DNA from: Terriglobales bacterium
GTDB lineage: Bacteria > Acidobacteriota > Terriglobia > Terriglobales > Acidobacteriaceae
Reading direction: 5' to 3'
DNA: 64,000 nucleotides
NCBI GenBank assembly: GCA_035561515.1
Contig: DATMXP010000043.1
Span: 57,961 to 121,960 of the forward strand
Below the pieces are notes generated by a model. The model was not told where the DNA came from, did no database searches, and saw only the letters and a list, made by a program, of their open reading frames with translations. Of this stretch, positions 8,259-17,496 are shown piece by piece; the stretch's first letter is position 1, and each line of letters begins with the position of its first letter. A program made the translations under genes and the position numbers.

Positions 8259-8280
8259 GACCCTTTCGCTCCGGAAATAC

Positions 8281-8706
8281 TCATTCCTTCTGCGCTCGCT
8301 TCGTCGCCAAGTGTAACTTCACCGGGGCACTGAGGCGTAGCGTATTCGGAATTTCCGCTACCCGGTTGGTGTGCTCGATGAGGTTGCGGATGACTTCGTC
8401 TTCCGCGTCGGCTTCGACTTCCACGGACATATTTATGTTTTGCGCGATTACGGGTTCGCCGCCCCAATCGGCCGAGACCTCGACGTGGACGTCATGAACG
8501 GTGATGCCGAGCTTGGCGGCCTCGCGAAAGACGTCGTTGCTGAAGCAGGCGCCGAGCGCGAGCAGCAGCAGTTCGCCGCCGTTGAAGCCGAGTCCCATGC
8601 CTCCGGCGGAGATGGCACGGTCGATGGTAACGGTACGATTGCCGGCGGCACCGATGGCAAGCGATGTACCGCGCACGTTGCGGATCTGGACGGTGGTGGC
8701 GGGCAT
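8281..8706 (-). CDS. OsmC/Ohr-family protein
   Basis: The 141-residue product has the OsmC fold order: an N-terminal beta hairpin (VQIRNVRGTSLAIGAAGNRTVTIDR), the helix GGELLLLALGACFSNDVFREA with one Cys at about residue 54, then two strands and helix (DVHVEVSADW; IRNLIEHTNRVAEIP; LRLSAPVKL). OsmC and Ohr proteins reduce organic hydroperoxides with two cysteines. Here the second Cys, expected in the long C-terminal helix, is missing, so classical two-Cys peroxidase activity is doubtful. Its first 29 codons are repeated almost exactly at 10677-10765. It is preceded by the kdsA-like fragment and followed by the DUF1493 gene. Confidence 0.85.
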   Translation of the reverse strand: MPATTVQIRNVRGTSLAIGAAGNRTVTIDRAISAGGMGLGFNGGELLLLALGACFSNDVFREAAKLGITVHDVHVEVSADWGGEPVIAQNINMSVEVEADAEDEVIRNLIEHTNRVAEIPNTLRLSAPVKLHLATKRAQKE

Positions 8707-8717
8707 GAGGAGCTAGC

Positions 8718-8789
8718 TTACGCTTTCAGGCACTCGATGAGGAAGAGCTCGGTTCCGCCGATGGTGACGTTGCAGACTTTAAAATTCGT
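8718..8789 (-). pseudogene. Broken copy of the 5' end of kdsA
   Basis: The stretch 8735-8830 matches 7586-7688, which holds the first 18 codons and the upstream 45 bases of kdsA, at roughly 85 percent identity by eye with two small gaps. In the copy the ATG has become ACG (8787-8789), and after codon 18 the reading frame jumps to GAGTGCCTGAAAGCG and a TAA at 8718. The fragment therefore cannot make an enzyme. It sits directly before the osmC start at 8706, so its upstream part may now supply the osmC promoter region. Confidence 0.82.
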
Positions 8790-8861
8790 AAAAAGGGGGA
8801 TAGAAGTTAGGGGTTAGGAATTGACCTGGCATCGTTTAGTTTCCAGGCTTCAAACAGAGAT

Positions 8862-10610
8862 TCAGTGATGGTTGATGTCATTTCTGAGTGGGTCTGGAAT
8901 TCTCAACAGCCGCAAGCCATCACCTCCAGTGCCGCTATCGCGGATCTCGGCGAGAATATTCTTGCCAACCAGGGTAACGTTCGACGCAAATCTGCTGCTT
9001 CGTTTTCCCCATACCGCTTTAACTTCGCCCGAAGACGGGTCGCGCCACTCAAGGTTGAAATGCCCATTGCGAGTTAGCGCCAAAGAACCGAAAGTCTTGA
9101 AAAATCCAAAGCTCGTGAACTCATCGGTGGCCCACAACCGATGGCCGGTCGCGAGGTCGAACGCGAGAGCGCGGCCCTGCGCCAGAACGTACACGTTTTT
9201 ACCATCTTGTTCTATTTGATGATACCCGCCAAGCTCGTTTGGCAGATCTGTTCGCCACAACTCGCGTAGGGTTTCCTGTTGGAGACATTGCAGTTGGTAT
9301 TTGGGACCAAAACTCACGATACAAACTGTGTCGCCGAACGCGGAAAGCACAGCCGCTTTCAGACCGGTATCCACGCGAGTTGGTGGCTTGCCAGGTTCGT
9401 CGAAAACCAGCAGAGGGCCTTTGTGAATGGCCGAAAACACCCTTTGCCGTCCCTGCACCATGCCCCTGGATACTTGTTCGCCCAGTTGATACGTCGCTAC
9501 CTGGCCTGTCGGCGTTGCGACGTATACTGCGTTGCTATCCGGAATGAACAACTGGCCCGACGCCGCAACGATCGTCGGGCCAGTTCCTTCGAAATCAGAA
9601 TTCGAAGTCAATGGCTTCGCCCAGATCGGCTTGCCTCTAACTGAAATGCAATGAAGTACACGATCATCGGATACGAAGTACAGGCGGTCTCTTACCCGAA
9701 CTGCGTTTGACCTTACACCCTTTTTCGTTGGGTATGTCCAGATGATCTTGCGTGTGACGAGATCGAAGCTGGATACTCGAGCCTTATCGACAGTTCCATA
9801 TCCGATTCCGACGACAACGGTGTGATCGTCAAGAACGTGTAGAACGTGAACTCCCGCTTTAGCTAGTCGAGCATCCCAGATCGTCTCCGCAGCTACCGTC
9901 GGCAGGGTCTTGCGAAGGGCCTCGTTCAATGTCCTGAGCGCGTTCTCAGCAATCTCGACGTCATTGTCTTTTGTTAGGTCGCGAAGGACCTGCAGATGAG
10001 CATTACTCTGAACTACTTCAAGAGCTGCGATTGTCGCCCGTTTGGTGCCATGTTCAGGTGATATGCATAACGCCTTCGCCAATCGCACAACAGTTTCCGA
10101 AGGCACTGTCTGCAGGAGGCGCAGGGCGTTCGTTCGCAGGTACCCCAATTGGTCCTTGGGATCCGAAGCACGGATCAACATAGCGACGAATGCATCGTCC
10201 GGAGGATCGGAGACGGGAAAGCCGTGTTCGACAAACCCATCTTTGATCCATTGTGCTTGTGTTTTGTCCTTATTCTTTTCGTACCAGGACCGCCAATCGT
10301 CGGCGTTACGCCCAGCGTCATGATTCGTAATTGACCGCAAGCCGTCCAACACGTGAACACGAGTGCAAACGGAGCCGTACGGTCCCTCGCGCGGCACGTC
10401 ACCCTGTTTCGCCAGCGCCTCAATTAAGAATGGAACCGACGTGGGGTCTCCGATTCTGCTGATATCAAGAACGAGATCGTGAGGATCGCGCGAGGATGCG
10501 AGAGCCGTATGAAGCTGCGGCAGCATAGCAGGCGAGGCGGCGTCTGTCTGCGCTTGGAAACACCTGCAGAATATCGTCAGGAACGCCAAAATAGCCGCAA
10601 GACGTTTCAT
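8862..10610 (-). CDS. Exported HEAT-repeat and PQQ-type beta-propeller protein
   Basis: Encodes 582 residues. A signal peptide (1-20, MKRLAAILAFLTIFC with a Cys at 15 and 17, cleavage near AQT) precedes a helical region (about 30-230) with HEAT-like repeats such as DPTSVPFLIEALAKQGDV and TKRATIAALEVVQSNAHLQVLRDL. The rest (about 240-575) is a beta-propeller of PQQ-like blades, each ending in patterns such as SFDLVTRKIIWTYP and AFDLATGHRLWATDEF. Such propellers act as scaffolds or bind ligands in the periplasm; no catalytic residues are evident. Third-position GC is lower than in neighbours. The gene lies between a broken osmC 5' end (10677-10765) and a broken kdsA 5' end (8718-8830), suggesting it arrived in a rearrangement. 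Confidence 0.75.
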   Translation of the reverse strand: MKRLAAILAFLTIFCRCFQAQTDAASPAMLPQLHTALASSRDPHDLVLDISRIGDPTSVPFLIEALAKQGDVPREGPYGSVCTRVHVLDGLRSITNHDAGRNADDWRSWYEKNKDKTQAQWIKDGFVEHGFPVSDPPDDAFVAMLIRASDPKDQLGYLRTNALRLLQTVPSETVVRLAKALCISPEHGTKRATIAALEVVQSNAHLQVLRDLTKDNDVEIAENALRTLNEALRKTLPTVAAETIWDARLAKAGVHVLHVLDDHTVVVGIGYGTVDKARVSSFDLVTRKIIWTYPTKKGVRSNAVRVRDRLYFVSDDRVLHCISVRGKPIWAKPLTSNSDFEGTGPTIVAASGQLFIPDSNAVYVATPTGQVATYQLGEQVSRGMVQGRQRVFSAIHKGPLLVFDEPGKPPTRVDTGLKAAVLSAFGDTVCIVSFGPKYQLQCLQQETLRELWRTDLPNELGGYHQIEQDGKNVYVLAQGRALAFDLATGHRLWATDEFTSFGFFKTFGSLALTRNGHFNLEWRDPSSGEVKAVWGKRSSRFASNVTLVGKNILAEIRDSGTGGDGLRLLRIPDPLRNDINHH

Positions 10611-10647
10611 GCGAGCACTCTACGCCGATTGGAGGGCAACTTCCAGG

Positions 10648-10764
10648 TTAGTTAACCATAACGCAGCAGTGTGGCGGGTCGATGGTAACGGTACGATTGC
10701 CGGCGGCACCGATGGCAAGCGATGTACCGCGGACGTTGCGGATCTGGACGGTGGTGGCGGGCAT
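10648..10764 (-). pseudogene. Near-identical copy of the 5' end of osmC
   Basis: Positions 10677-10765 repeat 8619-8707 with one mismatch in 89 bases. The copy includes the start codon and first 29 codons of osmC; the frame then continues into unrelated sequence and stops at 10648, giving a 38-residue product at most (ending PPHCCVMVN). The high identity means either a recent duplication or ongoing gene conversion. The two copies are direct repeats 2.06 kb apart, enclosing the HEAT/propeller gene, and could recombine to delete it. Confidence 0.9.
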
Positions 10765-10793
10765 GGTAGTGGTACCAACTGCAATAACAACAG

Positions 10794-10821
10794 TTCCTCG
10801 GGGATTAAAGTCCCCGAGGAA
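10794..10821 (-). terminator. Hairpin downstream of pyrG
   Basis: A perfect 11-bp stem (TTCCTCGGGGA / TCCCCGAGGAA) with loop TTAAAG. Read on the minus strand the tail is CTGTTGTTATT. It follows a first, GC-rich hairpin at 10847-10866 and probably shares in termination of pyrG. Confidence 0.55.
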
Positions 10822-10846
10822 TGAAAAATATAGTGCACGCTAATTC

Positions 10847-10866
10847 GGCGCAGCTAAAGCTGCGCC
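10847..10866 (-). terminator. Hairpin immediately after the pyrG stop
   Basis: GGCGCAGC-TAAA-GCTGCGCC forms a perfect 8-bp stem 17 bases beyond the pyrG stop codon. The minus-strand tail has few T residues, so it may act as an RNA stabiliser or with the next hairpin rather than as a complete terminator. Confidence 0.5.
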
Positions 10867-10882
10867 CTTTCAAAACAGAAGC

Positions 10883-12562
<1,680 letters not shown>

Positions 12563-12794
12563 CCTCGCCTCAAACGTATTGGATTTTCAGGAGTTGTGTA
12601 CCGAGACTCGTTTCCCGTGGCTGCAATGGTCACAGGAAAGAACCAATAGGGGTGCACAACCAATTATGCCCTAAACCGTGGATGGTGGATAGGGGATAGT
12701 GGAGAGGAAGGGCTCATATTGTCGGTTTTCAATTTGCGGCGCGACAGGTTACCCTTCTTGCCTATCTATGTCGCCGCAATTGCGAGTACCGCAT

Positions 12795-13220
12795 ATGTCG
12801 GAAGCGAGTTTCCGGAAGGAATATTCGCTGATCTGGATGATAGCGGGAGCGGGCTGCGTGATCCTCGGTCAGCTGATTGCCCCGTCGATTGTGCGAGCGT
12901 ACGGCTCGTGGATGACCAATGTTGTGGCGCTTGCGGTGTACCTGATTTCCATCCTTCTGTGCCAGTTGGCGCTGCCGTCGATCTGGCGGCGTCCGCATGT
13001 GACTCCGCCCATTCTGTTCTTCTCCCTTCCGGTGGGAGCGCTGTGCATTGTGGGTGTGCTGGCGATGAACTGGCTCGGCCCCGAGTTGCAGATCGGGAGG
13101 CGAACGCTGGGCTGCCTGGCGCTTTCGCTGGGACTGCTCTATGTCGCTTCGTTGATCTGGGCGGTCGGGGTTGGGATTCGGCGGAAGAAGATGGGGGATA
13201 TGGATACTGGGATTAGCTGA
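12795..13220 (+). CDS. Small integral membrane protein
   Basis: From the ATG at 12795 (MSEASFRKEYSLIW) the product has 141 residues and four predicted membrane helices (about residues 10-30, 37-57, 69-90, 104-125), with a basic tail (GIRRKKMGDMD). In-frame ATGs further upstream (12768 and 12699) would add residues without membrane-protein character, so they were not chosen. No ribosome site is clear. The stop codon directly abuts the GTG of the next gene, so the two membrane proteins are probably translated together. No family recognised. Confidence 0.55.
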   Translation: MSEASFRKEYSLIWMIAGAGCVILGQLIAPSIVRAYGSWMTNVVALAVYLISILLCQLALPSIWRRPHVTPPILFFSLPVGALCIVGVLAMNWLGPELQIGRRTLGCLALSLGLLYVASLIWAVGVGIRRKKMGDMDTGIS

Positions 13221-13610
13221 GTGGCAAAAATCAGAGCAGAAAACGGAAGCCGAGCGCCGTTGCTGATGGTTCTTTCCTTCGTCGTCCTGGTGTCGTTCAT
13301 GACAATTGCGGTCGTGATCTTTGGCGACGAACTTTCCTTCAGCTTTCAGTTCAGCAAGGTTTCGCTAATCGGGCTGTTATTTTTGGTTGGTGGTACAGCG
13401 TTCCTTGCGCTGATGCTGTCGCGCATGGGCAAGTCGTACCGCGACAGAATTCACCTCGTAATCAGCTCCCTGGTCCTTGTCGTCCTGCTGGTCCTTATCG
13501 TTCTGGGAACCGACAGTTTTTCGGGGCAGATGTGGATAGGCCGTATTGCGTTTGCTTTCGTAGCGGTTCTGCTCTGGTGGTTAGTGAATAAATACTCGCC
13601 GAAACGTTGA
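13221..13610 (+). CDS. Small integral membrane protein
   Basis: Encodes 129 residues from a GTG that follows the previous stop codon without a gap. Four membrane helices are predicted (about 13-34, 45-65, 76-97, 104-122) with a basic C-terminus (NKYSPKR). Same size and topology as the product of the preceding gene, with which it may form a membrane complex; that is inference. No family recognised. Confidence 0.6.
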   Translation: MAKIRAENGSRAPLLMVLSFVVLVSFMTIAVVIFGDELSFSFQFSKVSLIGLLFLVGGTAFLALMLSRMGKSYRDRIHLVISSLVLVVLLVLIVLGTDSFSGQMWIGRIAFAFVAVLLWWLVNKYSPKR

Positions 13611-13695
13611 GTGTTGGGCAGTCGTAGCTCGTCCCCGAGCCTTTGCCTCCCTGCACGGTTCCTACTACACTTGGCGCTTCGTACCGGAGACATAC

Positions 13696-15774
13696 ATGAA
13701 AAAGCTGCTCTTCGTTGTACTTGCGCTTTCCCTCAGCCTTGCCGCCCAGACGGCCACGCCTGCTGCATCTGCTGCGGCGCCCGCTGCGGCGGAAGACAAG
13801 CCGATCACGACGTTCCCTTACACGCCGAGCTTGTACACGGACTCGATGGACAAGTCGGCCGATCCCTGCGTGGACTTCTACCAGTATTCCTGTGGCGGAT
13901 GGATGAAGAACAACCCGATTCCGGCGGACCAGGCGCGCTGGAGTGTGTACGGCAAGCTTTACCAGGAAAATCAGCGGTTCCTGTGGGGCATTCTCGACCA
14001 ACTGGCGAAGCAGAAGACCGGACGCAACGCGACGCAACAGTTGATCGGCGATCACTTTGCCGCGTGCATGGATGAAGGGGCGGTGAACAAGCTGGGCGCG
14101 AAGCCGTTGCAGCGTTATTTGAAGCAGATCGATGCGGTGAAGTCGGTGAAGGACCTGCCGGCGCTGCTGGCGAACCTGCACCTGTCGTTGGAGACGGGCG
14201 GGTTGCTGTTCAATTTCGGATCGAACCAGGATTTTGAGAATTCCGAGTCGGTGATTGCGTTTGCCGAAGCCGGCGGACTTGGCCTTCCGGACCGCGACTA
14301 CTACTTGAAAGATGATGAGCGGTCGAAGGATATCCGCGCGAAGTACCTGGCCCATGTGCAGAGGATGCTGGAGCTGATCGGCGACAAGCCGGATGCGGCG
14401 AAGGCAGAAGCGGCGAAGATCATGGAACTGGAGACGGCGCTGGCGAAGGCGTCGTTGACGCGAGTGGAGCGGCGCGATCCTTACAAGTTGTTCCACAAAA
14501 TGGATTTCAAGGGCTTGCAGGAGCTGACGCCGAGCTTCGACTGGGCGGTGTACACGAAGGGCGTTGGACTGGCTCCGCAGAACACGTTCAACGTGACGCA
14601 GCCTGCGTTCTATAAGGAAGTTGAGAATCAACTTAAGACGCGTCCGTTGCCGGAGATCAAGAACTACCTGCGTTGGCAGACGGCGCGGGCGACGGCACCG
14701 TATCTGTCGAACGACTTCGTGATGGAGAACTTCAACTTCTACAGCAAGACGCTGCGCGGAATTCCGCAACTGCGTCCGCGGTGGAAGCGGTGCGTGTCGC
14801 TGGTGGATGGACAGTTGGGCGAAGCGCTTGGACAGGAGTTCGTGGCGCGTGCGTTCAGTCCGGAACTGAAGCAGAAGGCGTTGACGATGACTCGCCAGAT
14901 CGAGCAGGCAATGGAAGAGGACATCAACACGCTGGCGTGGATGGGTCCGGAGACGAAGAAGAAGGCGCTGGAGAAGCTGCACTCGACGGTGAACAAGATC
15001 GGGTATCCGGACAAGTGGCGGGATTACAGCTCGGTGAAGATTTCGCCGACGGACTTTCTGGGCAACGTGGAGCGCGCAACGCAGTTCGAAGCGAAGCGGC
15101 AATTGAACAAGATCGGCAAGCCGCTGGACCGCGGTGAGTGGAGCATGTCTCCGCCGACGGTGAACGCGTACTACGATCCGCAGATGAACGATATTAACTT
15201 TCCGGCGGGCGTGCTGCAGCCTCCGTTGTATGACCCGAAGATGGATGACGCCCCGAACTACGGTGATACGGGCGGGACGATCGGACATGAGTTGACGCAC
15301 GGCTTCGACGACCAGGGACGGCAGTTCGACGCGAAGGGCAACCTGAAAGACTGGTGGACGAAAGAAGACAGCGACGAATTCAACAAGCGGGCGCAGTGCG
15401 TCGCCGATCAGTACGCAGAGTACGTGGTGGTGGACGACATCAAGATCAACTCGAAGCTGACGCTCGGAGAGGATGTTGCCGATCTGGGTGGGCTGATCCT
15501 GGCGTGGATGGCGTGGAAGGATCAGACGAAGAATCAGAAGCTGATGCCTATCGAGGGACTGACGCCGGAACAGCGGTTCTTTGTCGGTTACGCGCAGTGG
15601 GCGTGCGAGAACGATCGTCCGGAGAACAAGCGGGTGAGCGCCATGACGGATCCGCACTCGCCGGGTAAGTACCGGGTTAACGGACTGGTGGTGAATATGC
15701 CGGAGTTCCAAAGCGCGTTTGGCTGCAAGGCCGGACAGCCGATGGTGAAGGAAAACCGGTGCAGGGTGTGGTAG
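13696..15774 (+). CDS. M13-family (neprilysin/PepO-like) zinc metallopeptidase, exported
   Basis: Encodes 692 residues with a signal peptide (1-18, ending LAAQ). The N-terminal M13 domain includes DPCVDFYQYSCGGWMKNNPIP (about 57-77), the usual start of this family. The catalytic domain has NAYYDPQMNDINFPAGVLQPP, the zinc motif HELTH (His531, Glu532, His535), the third ligand Glu592 in GEDVADLGG, and the C-terminal CRVW ending seen in M13 enzymes. These peptidases cleave oligopeptides in the periplasm or outside the cell. A clear ribosome site (CGGAGAC) precedes the ATG. Codon use is so GC3-rich that the antisense strand is open over nearly the whole gene. A hairpin terminator follows. Confidence 0.95.
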   Translation: MKKLLFVVLALSLSLAAQTATPAASAAAPAAAEDKPITTFPYTPSLYTDSMDKSADPCVDFYQYSCGGWMKNNPIPADQARWSVYGKLYQENQRFLWGILDQLAKQKTGRNATQQLIGDHFAACMDEGAVNKLGAKPLQRYLKQIDAVKSVKDLPALLANLHLSLETGGLLFNFGSNQDFENSESVIAFAEAGGLGLPDRDYYLKDDERSKDIRAKYLAHVQRMLELIGDKPDAAKAEAAKIMELETALAKASLTRVERRDPYKLFHKMDFKGLQELTPSFDWAVYTKGVGLAPQNTFNVTQPAFYKEVENQLKTRPLPEIKNYLRWQTARATAPYLSNDFVMENFNFYSKTLRGIPQLRPRWKRCVSLVDGQLGEALGQEFVARAFSPELKQKALTMTRQIEQAMEEDINTLAWMGPETKKKALEKLHSTVNKIGYPDKWRDYSSVKISPTDFLGNVERATQFEAKRQLNKIGKPLDRGEWSMSPPTVNAYYDPQMNDINFPAGVLQPPLYDPKMDDAPNYGDTGGTIGHELTHGFDDQGRQFDAKGNLKDWWTKEDSDEFNKRAQCVADQYAEYVVVDDIKINSKLTLGEDVADLGGLILAWMAWKDQTKNQKLMPIEGLTPEQRFFVGYAQWACENDRPENKRVSAMTDPHSPGKYRVNGLVVNMPEFQSAFGCKAGQPMVKENRCRVW

Positions 15775-15792
15775 TTCAGTAATTCTGGGCGG

Positions 15793-15824
15793 AGGCGCGG
15801 GCGTGAGTTCGCGCCTTTCGTTTT
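15793..15824 (+). terminator. Terminator after the M13 peptidase gene
   Basis: AGGCGCG (15793-15799) pairs with CGCGCCT (15810-15816) over a 10-base loop and is followed by TTCGTTTT. It lies 18 bases after the stop codon. Confidence 0.65.
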
Positions 15825-15902
15825 GGGCTTGTCCGTACGTAACCCGCAACCCAGAGGATGTGACGGGGTTCTCACTTGGGAGTGGAAATCCGGTAATAGA
15901 AT

Positions 15903-16892
15903 ATGGCCATGTTCCGCCGCGGACTCATCGTCGTGCTGCTGCTCTTCTCTGCCTCGTGGCTCTTTGCCGAGGCGAATAAGCGCTTGATCCTGAAAGATGG
16001 CTCGTACCAGGTGATCACGAAATACGAGATCCAAGGTGACCGGGTGCGTTATTTTTCGGCTGAGCGCTTTGAGTGGGAGGACGTCCCGAAAATCCTGGTG
16101 GACTGGGATGCCACGAAGAAATACGAAGAGGACCTGAAGAAGGACGTGGCGCACTCTTCCGAGCAGATACAAAAGGAGTTGGAGGAAGAGAAGGCACTTG
16201 AAGACGCGAAAACGCCGGAGGTCGCCCCGAACCTGCGTCTGCCAATTACGGGCGGCGTCTTCGTGTTGGACTACTACCGTGATGTGCCGCAGTTGATCGA
16301 ACTGCACCAGAACGTGAGCGAGATCAACAAGGACATGAAGGGCAACATCATCCGGGCGACGATTAATCCGTTTGCGAGCAACAAGCAGAAGATCCAGGTG
16401 CCGGGACCGCACGCGAAGGTGCAGGTGCATGTGCCGCGTCCAACGGTGTTCTTCAACGTGGAGGATGCGCCCGAGCCCGACAAGGACAAGCAACCGACCG
16501 CGGGCAATGTTGACCGTACCGATGACGCGTTGCTGATTCCGCCGAAGGCGGAGCAACGCTATCGATTCGTGAAGATGGAAGAGAAGAAAGATTCGCGAAT
16601 CGTCGGCAATTTGAAAATCACCATGACGGGCAAGATGAGCCAGCAGCAGACGTTCGTGCCCACGAGGGGCGAACTCATGGGTGGCGGCTGGGTGAAGATT
16701 GTGCCGGAGCAAGACCTTGTTCCGGGCGAATATGCGGTGGTGGAAATGCTCGGGGAGAAGGAGATGAACCTCTATGTGTGGGACATCGGGGTAAACCCTT
16801 CGGCTCCGGAGAATGCTTCCGCATGGAAGCCTGAGGCTCCGAAGCCAGAAGGGCCTGTCGAACCGCCCAAACTCGAAAAGCGTACGAAGTAA
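15903..16892 (+). CDS. Exported protein of unknown function
   Basis: Encodes 329 residues. A signal peptide (about 1-22, LIVVLLLFSASWLFAEA) is followed by a short beta segment (RLILKDGSYQVITKYEIQGDRVRYFS), an acidic helical stretch (about 75-105, EKALEDA), a central beta-rich domain and a Pro/Lys-rich tail (PEAPKPEGPVEPPKLEK). The opening resembles the small SH3-like or LysM-neighbour domains of acidobacterial exported proteins, but I do not recognise the family. TAGAAT at 15897-15902 lies seven bases before a second ATG at 15909, so a leaderless start at 15909 is possible. Its stop abuts that of the convergent CYTH gene. Confidence 0.75.
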   Translation: MAMFRRGLIVVLLLFSASWLFAEANKRLILKDGSYQVITKYEIQGDRVRYFSAERFEWEDVPKILVDWDATKKYEEDLKKDVAHSSEQIQKELEEEKALEDAKTPEVAPNLRLPITGGVFVLDYYRDVPQLIELHQNVSEINKDMKGNIIRATINPFASNKQKIQVPGPHAKVQVHVPRPTVFFNVEDAPEPDKDKQPTAGNVDRTDDALLIPPKAEQRYRFVKMEEKKDSRIVGNLKITMTGKMSQQQTFVPTRGELMGGGWVKIVPEQDLVPGEYAVVEMLGEKEMNLYVWDIGVNPSAPENASAWKPEAPKPEGPVEPPKLEKRTK

Positions 16893-17402
16893 TCAGCGTT
16901 CGAGAAGCATATCGCTGTAAGAACCCTGCATAAGTTGCGAGTCGCTCACGCCGAATTCCTTCCGGAATGAGTCACACTGTCCCTTCAACCGGGGTAGGTC
17001 CTCCTCGGTTCCGATCGCTTCGACCTCGATGAATGTACCGAGTCCTTCCACCCGGTCGAGGTGAATCTTCACGTTATCGACGAAGTAGATCTCGCGGTGT
17101 TTGTCGACGGTGACGAGGACGCCCAGCGCCTTCGAGAGAACTGCACGCAAATCAGACCCAGGCGGAACCGCGGACATGGTGACGTCAGACAGCTTTGGTC
17201 CGGCCTGGTCAGGGCGCGAGTAGAAGATGAGCGAGTTCTCGATGTTTCCCTCACGGAGTTTGAGGCGGCCGGTGGGCACGAAGAAGTAGGTGTCGACCTG
17301 GTGATCGGTGCCGACGTAGCGGGCATTTTTGTTCTTAAGGATTTCGCGAATCTGCTGGTGATCGGCAGAGCGAGCTTTGAACTCGATGATTGAGTGCTGC
17401 AT
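16893..17402 (-). CDS. CYTH-domain protein (CyaB/thiamine triphosphatase-like)
   Basis: From the ATG at 17402 the product has 169 residues: MQHSIIEFKARSADHQQI opens with the metal-binding E-x-K pattern of CYTH proteins, followed by QVDTYF, RLKLREG, LIFYSRPD, the acidic IHLDRVEGLGTFIEVEA and a C-terminal helix, the strands of the eight-stranded tunnel fold. CYTH enzymes act on triphosphorylated substrates (class IV adenylyl cyclase, thiamine or inorganic triphosphatase); which of these applies is not evident. An upstream in-frame start at 17468 would add 22 residues lying in repetitive non-coding-like sequence. The gene converges with the exported protein gene with no gap. Confidence 0.85.
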   Translation of the reverse strand: MQHSIIEFKARSADHQQIREILKNKNARYVGTDHQVDTYFFVPTGRLKLREGNIENSLIFYSRPDQAGPKLSDVTMSAVPPGSDLRAVLSKALGVLVTVDKHREIYFVDNVKIHLDRVEGLGTFIEVEAIGTEEDLPRLKGQCDSFRKEFGVSDSQLMQGSYSDMLLER

Positions 17403-17496
17403 GACTCTATTGTCGATTTCCGATTTACGATTGTCGATTACAGAGGAGCAAACAAATAAGGCGGACAAGCGTCCGCCCTGCGGGAATCAAAATAAC

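Noticed and set aside
12719..13216. Alternative frame of 165 codons overlapping the first small membrane protein
   Set aside because: Its product is rich in Ala, Asp, Arg and Ser without membrane helices or motif; the other frame gives a clean four-helix membrane protein that abuts the next gene.
13495..15849. Open frame of 784 codons on the minus strand, longer than the M13 peptidase gene on the plus strand
   Set aside because: The product is very rich in Arg, His, Leu and Gln with no domain pattern, as expected for the complement of a GC3-rich gene. The plus-strand frame has a full M13 signature set, signal peptide and ribosome site.
15588..16712. Antisense frame of 374 codons across the end of the M13 gene and the exported protein gene
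   Set aside because: It spans two plus-strand genes and their terminator, with His/Arg/Leu-biased composition and no motif.
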